Of a DNA stretch of 64,000 nucleotides, positions 45,301 to 54,300 are shown one piece after another. The stretch spans positions 1,061,324 through 1,125,323 of the forward strand of contig VZRZ01007863.1 in assembly GCA_013398175.1 (NCBI GenBank), written 5' to 3'. The translations under genes and the position numbers were made by a program. A model generated the notes under the pieces. It had not been told where the DNA came from, made no database searches, and saw only the letters and a list, made by a program, of their open reading frames with translations. Each line of letters opens with the position of its first letter. Position 1 is the stretch's first letter. The stretch comes from Climacteris rufus. Its lineage: Eukaryota; Chordata; Aves; Passeriformes; Climacteridae.

Positions 45301-48300
45301 CCCATGGCATGACAGTGAATCCTCAGGGAGGTGTTGGCAATGGCCACCAGGTGACTTTCCTCGTCACCAATCCACAGCTGGGGGGGAACTGGGGGGAAAG
45401 GGGATCTCAGCCTTGGACCACCCTCAGACCCTGGCACAGGGATGTGGGAGCAGCCAAGGGTTTGCAGGGTCCCAGTGGCACATGGAGCCCGAGGGAGGGG
45501 CGTTTGGACCTTGGACGTGCAGGCTGTAGCTGAGCGAGGCGCTCCCCGCGGCGTTGGTGGCCGTGCAGGTGTACAGGCCGGTGTCCGTCACCTGGGGCTC
45601 AGACAGACGGAGGGATCCTGAGGGGAGGACGCTGTAGCTTGGGGAGAGACAACAGAAAAGCTGGATGGAAGGAACAGCTGCGTCATCCATCACCTACCCC
45701 TGGGCAGGATCTGGGGGCTGAGAGCTCGCCATCACCTTGAGACAGCCAAGAGAAGTCCCTGGGGCCACCTCTCACACAAGAAAGGTGGCAGAGCTGTCCA
45801 TGGGGACAAATCGCCTTTGCTCAGCCCCTGCATAAGCTCAGCACGAGGCAGAGCGTGAGCCCAGAGGGATGAAGGAGGACAGGGCTCCCCACAGAGCACA
45901 GACCCTGCAGCTGGAGCTGGCCACACTCTCGTTCCCAGCCTCATCTGTGCTCTACAGACACAACATCATCTCAGCCCACGGCCGCAGATTCCTCGTGTGC
46001 TCCCATAAATCACCCAGCACACACAAGCCAGCTGAGATGTGGGGAGCAGCACAGGTCAGCCAGGAGCAGCCGTGGCAAATCAAACACAAACAAGGCAACA
46101 CATCCCCCAGGAAGAGCAAAGCCAAGTTCCTGCTTCCCCAGCCCATAGCAATCTTCAGGTACAGGGAAAAAAGTGCTTAACTCCAAGACTGGGGCCCATG
46201 ACTTTAGCACCATGCTGGAAGGGAAACCCTAATGTGCTGAGAAAGCATTGGAAGACCAAGACACCAGATGACCTGGAGAATGGTTGGGTATCCATCCCAT
46301 CTTCTCCCATCAGATCACACTAAATGACTGTCTCATGGCTGCCATTGGCTTCAACACCATCAACAGGGCAATTTGACCCTCCAGAAGTCACTGACTGGAA
46401 CAGAACTGGCCTAATACCCCACATCCCAGTGCAGACAAAGCTACTGCTGGGCTAAAACTGTGTTGGCTGGGACCTTGTCCCAAGAAGCATCAAGCCCTGG
46501 TCCAACACTGCCCACAGGGATCCACCAACCCCAGGCACATCCTCGACCTCACTGCTTCCAGCGCTGTGACAGCACGAGGCAGGAATGTGCATGAAGGCAG
46601 ACAGGGCCAGCGGGGTGAGGAGCTGCTCTGGCGCTGCCTTTCCTTCCCAACCCCAGCCCTGTGTCCAGGGTAGGCACGTGAAGAAGGCAGCTGCTCCATC
46701 CCAGCAGATGTTTGGCTGATGGATAGAAAGCCGGGTGCTCCATGTTGTGCTGCTTGGTTGCCTCAACTCCTACATTAAGCTTAGCCACGTGACGCCAGGG
46801 ATGCTCTTTAAATCTCCCTACCAAGCAGCTGAGTTCCTTCATGGATCCAACATCCCTCTGAAGAGACACAAAACCCCAGGGGATTGTGCTCCCCCAGCAC
46901 CCACAACCCTCCTCACCTCGTAGCAGGGAGAGGCAGTGGCTGGGACTCCCGGCTCCACACCACCAGGGGAGGGGGATATCCCTGAACCTCGCAGGGCAGG
47001 GTGGTCTCCTGCCCCAGCACAGCCAGGATGGTGACAGGGTCTGATGCCTCTGATCCGTTCATGCTGATCCTGGGCTTTGCTGGATGGAGAGGGAGTGCAG
47101 CTGGTGCAGGGACACTTCAGGTGCCCCACAGCCCTCATCACCTCTCTTCCCATCCTGCAAACCCATCTGGCACCTGGATAGGTGCTCCAAGGAAGCCAGG
47201 AGTGTACCCAGGTCATGCTCTCCCTGCCAGTCCCCTCTGGAGCAGTCCCAGGCACTCACTGCTGATGGAGAGCTGCATCTCCCGGCTGGAGAACCCTGCT
47301 GCGTTGGTGGCTGTGCAAAAGTAGGTGCCAGCGTCCTCAGGGGAGGATGAAGGGATCAGGAGGGTCCCATCAGGATCAAGGTGGTAATGTGGGCTAAGTG
47401 AAATGGGCTCTGTGCCCTGCAGAGGGAAGGGAGGGAGGAAGGCAGCGGAGATGCTCCCACACACTCGGCATCCCAAGGGTGAGGAGAGGACTCTGAGCCC
47501 ATCAGAGCAAGCCATTCCTGGTTCCAGCTTCCCAGGGCTCCTGGTGCCACCTCCCTGGGCAGCTACACCCCAGGGTGACCCCCAGCCTGCCTGTCCCTGT
47601 CCCCTACCTTTGCCCAGGTGACAGTAGGGGGGGGCACGCCGGTGGCATTGCACTGCAGGGTGACAGCCGCTCCCTCGGTGGCAGTGACAAGGACAGGGCC
47701 AGGCTCAATGCTGGGAGGAACTGGGAAGGAAGAGAAGCCCCTCATCCTGCATGGCCAGGGCCATGTCCACCACAGAGAGCACCTGCCCGTGGTCACTGCA
47801 GAGCAGGGACACCCAGCTCCTGCCACTCACCGTGGATGACCAGGGACACGTCCTGCCTGTGTGAGCCGAGGGCATTGGTCACCTCGCAGGTGAACATCCC
47901 TGCATCCCCCTGGGATGCCTGGTCCACGTGCAGGCTCCCATCAGCCTGGATGGAATAGCGGTCACCTGGGGCTACCTGGACTTGGGCAGAGAGCAGAAAT
48001 CAGGACAGACAGAGGGTCAAACATCAGCATATCCCTGTGTCTCTGAGGCATATCCAGAAATGGATCCTTGAGCAACAGGAACATCCTGATGTGATAAACC
48101 CACATTGCCCTCCCAACACAAATGCTCCCCGGCATCTTTCACCAGCAGCTTTGGCCCCCAGAGGTTGGGGCACCCATCCTGCAGCGAAGCCTCCACCACA
48201 GGGTGGGTGCCCACCAGGCACGGGAGTCTCACCGTCTGCCCATCCTTCAGCCAGCGGCGGGCTGGGAAGGGGCTCCCAGCCAGGATCACGCAGGGCAGCG

Positions 48301-51300
48301 ACACGGGCTGGCCTGGGAGCACACGGACCACAGGGGATGCCAGAGCTATTTCTGGGGCTGCTTGAAAGAGGGGAAAGGGAAGTGATATTAATTAGTGATG
48401 AACTGGCCAGGAGCATCAGGAGAATGGATCTGAATCACTTTTCTTCCAGGGTCTAGACCTTGGCTTGGCAGAAGTAAACGCTGATATTCAGCTTCCCCCA
48501 AGAATTTGGGGATATTTGCTGCAGTTTGGGCTCAAGCCTGTGTCAGCATGAAGCCAAAGAGGTGGAAAGGCACTACCCAAGCCCTGCCCTGGGGTTTGCT
48601 GAGTATCCAGTGTGACCAGCTCAGGAGCAGACACAGCTGCTGGGGTCTGCTGCTCACACACCACCGGCATAGCCGGGATCGATACCCCAACCAAAGCACA
48701 GAAAAACCAACCCTGTCCAGTGACCGTGAGCTTGACCTCTGCGTGGATTCTCCCAAACTCGTTCTGGGCTTCGCAGAGGTAGATGGCTTGGTCATCCAGC
48801 GAGGCACCTGGAGCACAGTGGGGAGAAGCCTGAGCCTGGTGGGGCTGGAGAGCTCCGAGCAAGCTCCAGGCTGGGTGACACCACCCTCCCCTGCCCCACC
48901 ACCAGCTCCGGTGGGGACAGACCCCACAGTGCTGGAGGCTTCCAGGCTGTTACAGCACAGCTACACTTGCACAAGTCAAAAATACAAATAAATGTGTGCA
49001 CTTACTGTCAATGAGGAGCTGGGCAGTCTCCAGCTGGCTGGAAATACCCCGTGGTCCCTGCCAGCCCACCACGGGCTTCCCGTCCTGCCGCGACCAGGTG
49101 ACCTGTGGTGGGGGAGATCCCTCAACGTGGCATGGCAGGCTCACCCTCTCCCCAACCTTGACCTCCACGTCGCCCAGGGGCTCAGGAAAGTGAGGAGCAG
49201 CTGGGGAAGAGAGCAGTGAAAGGGTTCAGGCAGGTCCAGCACCCAGGCTTCCCCACAGCCAAACCTGGAGAAGGGATGGGGCTGCAAACCCACAAGCCAG
49301 GTGCCCTGACAAGTTAAGAGACTTAAAGGATCTGGGGCCTTTTCAAAGCTGTCAAAGTCATTGCAGTTTCTGCCCTGTCCAGTTACACTCATGACCCCTC
49401 AGCTCAGCAAAATCTCTTGCACTTTTCCATCTTTAACTGCTTTATGCCCTACTGCCCCCAGCACAGATCTTTCCCTCCTCCTCCTCATGCTCTTGCACCC
49501 CTTATGCCTCCAGCAAAAAGCCCTGCAGGTGCAGGGCACCTGGATTTTCAGACACACAGAAGTCATCCCCAACCTCTGCTCAATCCCACTGATCACACTT
49601 TGCACCCCCAGTAGGGTCCCAAGCCATCATGTCCCCATGCAAAAACAACTGCACTGTCTTCTGCCACTGGTTGAGCCTCCTGCATCTTCCTAATGCTTGG
49701 AAACCCTGCCAGGCTTCCACTGGGAAACCCAGGAGACTCAAAAACCAGTAAGTGGGAGTTGAGCCGGGAAGGAACAGGCTTGAGCACTCAGGGTGACCCA
49801 ACAAGGGGCAGGGACTTACACCCCACGTGCAGCACGGTGCTGTCGAAGGCGACGCCGGCCTCGCCCAGGGCCTGGCAGCCGTAGTGCCCCGCGTCCTCCT
49901 CCTGCACCGCCTGCAGCCGCAGCACCGCGCGCTGCGTGCCTGCCGGGAATGCCGCCACTGCCTGCTCGCCTGCCCCGAGACCCCACATCAGCACCCCACG
50001 TGCCTCTGTGGGTCCCTCCCTGTGTCAGACCAGGGGACCCTGCATGTGGTGTCCCCACAGGGCAGCGGGGGGTCCCAGTGGGTGCTCCCAGTCTCACCTT
50101 TGTACCATGTGATGTAGGGTGGGGGTGACCCCGAGACCCAGCACTCCAGGGTCACGTCTTCCCCCACCAGCACCTTCAGGCTGGGCGTCACTGCCAGGAT
50201 GGCAGAAGGCTCTGTGCCACGGGGAGAGATGGCTTTGGTCACTCTCTGCCACGCTGGGTGCAGTGCCATCCAGCCAGAGAGCACCTCAGAGCCCTGGGAG
50301 CCACCCCCAACCCCTCCATCACACACAGCCCCATTCCCAGCGTGCTGCCAGGCAGTGGGGGCAGGTACCGGTGAACTCCAGGGTGATGCTTTGCTCATCC
50401 CAGCCCAGTGCACTGCTGGCATAGCAGCTGTAATTCCCTGCATCCTCTGGGACAGCAGACCTGATGTGCAGGGTACCCTCAGCATCCCTGAAAACCCTGC
50501 AGCAAACGGGAGAGAAAGAGATAAACGAGCCCTGTGAAAAGAGGGACGATGGAAAATGTGTTGATATAAATGAGTAGGCTTCAGGCCATGCTGGGCGTGT
50601 GGTGGATGTGGGTCAGCACTCAGGGCCAGCTGCTGCAGGGAAGGACTTTGCTTTGAACCAGGGAAAAGCACTGAGAATTGGGCTTTTTCATCTCCAAAGC
50701 CCAAAAGCTTTTCCCAAAGTCCACTCTGGCACTCACAGCCTGACACGGGCAGGAGTTGAAAGGCAAAAAGCAGAAAAAATTAAGGGGAAGTACAAGGAGT
50801 ATTTTGAGACTTGAGCTCACACCAGGTGTGCAAAGTGGGGATGGTGACCTGGATAAGGCAGGACAGCTTAAAAATCCATATATGAAATTAAGGCCAGCAG
50901 CACGCCAAACAGCTCAGGAGCATGGGCTGGGACACTGCAATGCCTCTCTCTCTCCAGAGCTATGGCAGCCCCAAGCTCCCCTCCTCAGCCCCTCAATCCC
51001 TGCAAGGGGAGCACCATCCCCATGGGATGGGCAGGATGGACACACTCGGGTCCCCAGGGGTTACCTCTCGTCCTGCTGCAGTGCCCAGCCCCAGCGCTTC
51101 CAGGTGCTGAGGGGCAGGGGGTGGCCCCCGGCCGTGCAGTTCAGCCGCAGCTCCTGGCCCCTGCTGAAACGCTGGGGACTGGGGTCCACCTTCACCCACG
51201 GTGCCTCTGCACAGGGGTGGAGCGGGCTCAGCCACCAGGAGCCATTCACCACCCACCCACAGGCCAGAATATCCCCCAGGACAAAGCCTACCCTGGATGA

Positions 51301-54300
51301 AGAGCCACAGCGGGGCGGTGGCGGTGCCGTGGGCGCTCCGTGCCACGCACTCGTACAGGCCCGCGTCCCCCGGCCGCACGCGGCTGATCTCCAGAGAGCC
51401 GTTCTGCAGCAGCCGCGCCCGCCCGTCCCCCGGCTTCCCATCCCAGCTCCACGTCAGGTTGTAGGGCACATCCCCCAGGACCACGCAGGACATGACCACG
51501 TCTTGGCCCGGTGAGGCCGTGATGTTGCCCGGGGCCACGAGACGTGGTGGTGGCTCTGCAAACACGGGGTACTGGGTGAAACCAGCCCCTGGGCAGCCAC
51601 AGGCAGGGACAGGGCTCCAGGGCTTGGTGTGCAGCCCCCACCTGAGACAGAGACATAGGCACGAGCCCGTGTCACTCCGACCTTGCTCGTGGCTGTGCAC
51701 TCATAAAACCCTTCATCGCTCTTGGACACCGCAGGGATCAACCAGCTGATGTTCCCTGAAATCCTACAAAAAGGGAGAGGTGAAAATGTGAGTTGACCCC
51801 ACCATGGGACTGCCATGCCACCACCCTGATCCTAATCCCTGTGACTTTCTGTCAGGCAAAGAGGTGCATCCTCACTCACTGCAGACTTGGAATTTTCCTT
51901 TTGGGATGCTCAGAGCTTGCAGGCACCCAGCCACCCAGCCAGCACACAGCACACAGCATCCCCAGGCACAGCTCAGGCACCTGGGTCCCTCCTGGGGCTC
52001 ACTGGGCCATACCAGGGGCTCACCTGAGGAGCTGCTCTTCCCTGAGCATCATTGTGCTGCGGCTGAGCTGCAGGCGGAAAGGGACCTCGCTCCGTGCAGA
52101 GCAGGAGATCAGCTGTGGCTCACGGTTGTAAGCCTGGATCTTGCTGGAGATGTTCACTTTAGGTAGACCTGGAAGTAGTTGGGGACATGCACACGTGTAA
52201 CACTCCTCAGGAGCTGCACTTGGAAGCAGGATGAGCAAGGAGAAACCAAAGCAAAGGCAGTGCTGGAGCTTCTGGTCGCTGCTCATCACCCGTGGGGAAT
52301 GTGGGTTCCACTCACCGGGGACCACGCTGGTGTAGGTGACTCCGGAGAGGCGGTGCAGGGGGTGGCCCTGGGCATCTTCACCCTTCACCTTCAGCAGAAA
52401 GTCACCCGGGGGGACACGGAGCAGTGAGCCCACCCAGAGCCGCGGGCTGGAGTCGGAGGAGGAGTTGGAGAGGGGCTGTGCGGGCAGCGAGAGGAGGAGG
52501 TGGCCCGAGGTGTTGAAGAGCTCGATCTCCTGCAGGCGCCCGGGCGGCCTCAGACCGGTGCAGTTCACCAGCACGGAGATGGGCAGACCTGGAAAGAGGG
52601 GAGGGAAAGAACCACCAATCACATTCCCGGCTGCAAAGTGCCCGGACGCAGCTTCCAGCCCCACGGGCAGCACCACCCTCACCCTGCACCGGCTGCTCTC
52701 CCTGGCTGGCATCAAATTCCGGCTGGGTGGAGAAGCTGGCTTGAAAATTAACGTTGCTGATGCCCGTGATCCTCAGAGAGTGGCGGCCTCTGCTCCGGGT
52801 CTGGAAGCAGATTGAGAGGCACATGCTGAGGGCAGGAGAAGGGAGAGGAGATGGGAAGGAAGGAGGTGGCAGCCAGCCCCCTCCAGCCTGCTCACACATC
52901 CTCTGCCTGGCAGGAGATGGATGGGGAAAGTTCACGCCTGGCAAAGCCTGGCAAGCTGAAGATCCATCAGGGAAAGGCAGAGGATGTGCAGGGTCTGCCA
53001 CCAGCCTACCGTGACCAACCACATCCCTGGCTCGTAGGGCTCCACGGCCACCACCACGGCCGAGTTGGGGATGCTGAGCAGCTCCTTCAGACCTCGGCCT
53101 TTCTCCAGGACCTTTCCTGCAACAGGAAGTGAATGTCCTGGGTGGGCAACCCAGGTTCATCCCCTGGTCTCTGGTGTAGCCTGGAGCCCCCTCCCTCAGG
53201 GCTCAGAGCAGTGCAGAGCCCATCACAGCTCACAGCTCACAGCCAGGGCAGCAGGGAGAACCTTCCTCGAGCCAGAGGCAAAGCCAGCATGGTTGGGGAA
53301 CAGTGAGATGTGCTTGTTGTTTACTGAGGGCTTTGTAGCTCACCACCTTTTCATTGGAGTTTTCAGGGCAGGGTTTGGTGAAGCCCTTCCTGCTTGTCCC
53401 TCCCTGAGGTGTCTGGGAGGCAAAGCATCGCCCACCCCGTGCTGTCCCACTCCCCTGGGCTCCTACCTGCTGGATCCTGGACCCTGATCCCTGGGGCAGG
53501 GCCGCTCAGGGAGATGGTGACCTCCTTCAGGCTGGGATCAAAAGGGACCAGCCACGTGTGCTCCCCACCATCCTCGTGGTCCGTGGAGAGCAGGTGGACC
53601 TTGGAAGCCTGGATGGCCTCTTCCACCCACTTCAGCACCTGGAGGCAGGTGGGGGAGGATAAACCTGGATCTCCCCTCAGCCACAAGCACGGCCTCCCTT
53701 CAGCACGAGGGGGCAGATCTCACCTCTGTCACCTGCTGCTTGTCCAGGTGGAAGATCTGCCCCGAGCTGGTGGCAGCGATGCGCTCGTACACGCGGTACC
53801 CGGGGTGGTTCCTGTCCCCGCAGTCCCCGGTCAGCACGAACACCACCTGCCACAGCAAGGGCGCCGTGCCACCGCACACAGCCGCGGGAGGGGCACGGCC
53901 GGCACCCCCCGCACCCCTGCTCAGCCGTGGGGATGCAAAATTCCCCCTGATCCGGACAGGACAGGGGTTTTATCGCCGCGTCTCACTGATGCGCTGCTGC
54001 TGCAGCGTCCCCGCGGGCTGCGCCGGGGCCGCTCAGGGCTCACCTGGCTCTGCTTGTGCTGCAGCAGCCGCAGCAGCTCCTCCTGCTGCTCGTAGTCCTT
54101 GGCCCGAGCATCCGAGAAGACGTAGACGAAGGAGCCGGGATGCGAGATCTCCACGGCCGCCCTGATGGCTCCCACGCTCATCTCCGGGCAGTCCCCTCCG
54201 CCCTGCGGACACAGCCCCGGACGTGGCACAGGCTCCGAGCCACCCGGAGGGCTCAGATCCCGGCAGGATCCCATCCGGCCTCTGCTCACAGGGAAGAACT

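Noticed and set aside
45638..46916. Possible missed Ig exons in the largest HMCN2 intron
   Set aside because: No DxGxYxC or LxCxAxG motif in any minus-strand frame, and exons 22 and 23 already complete one Ig domain in phase.
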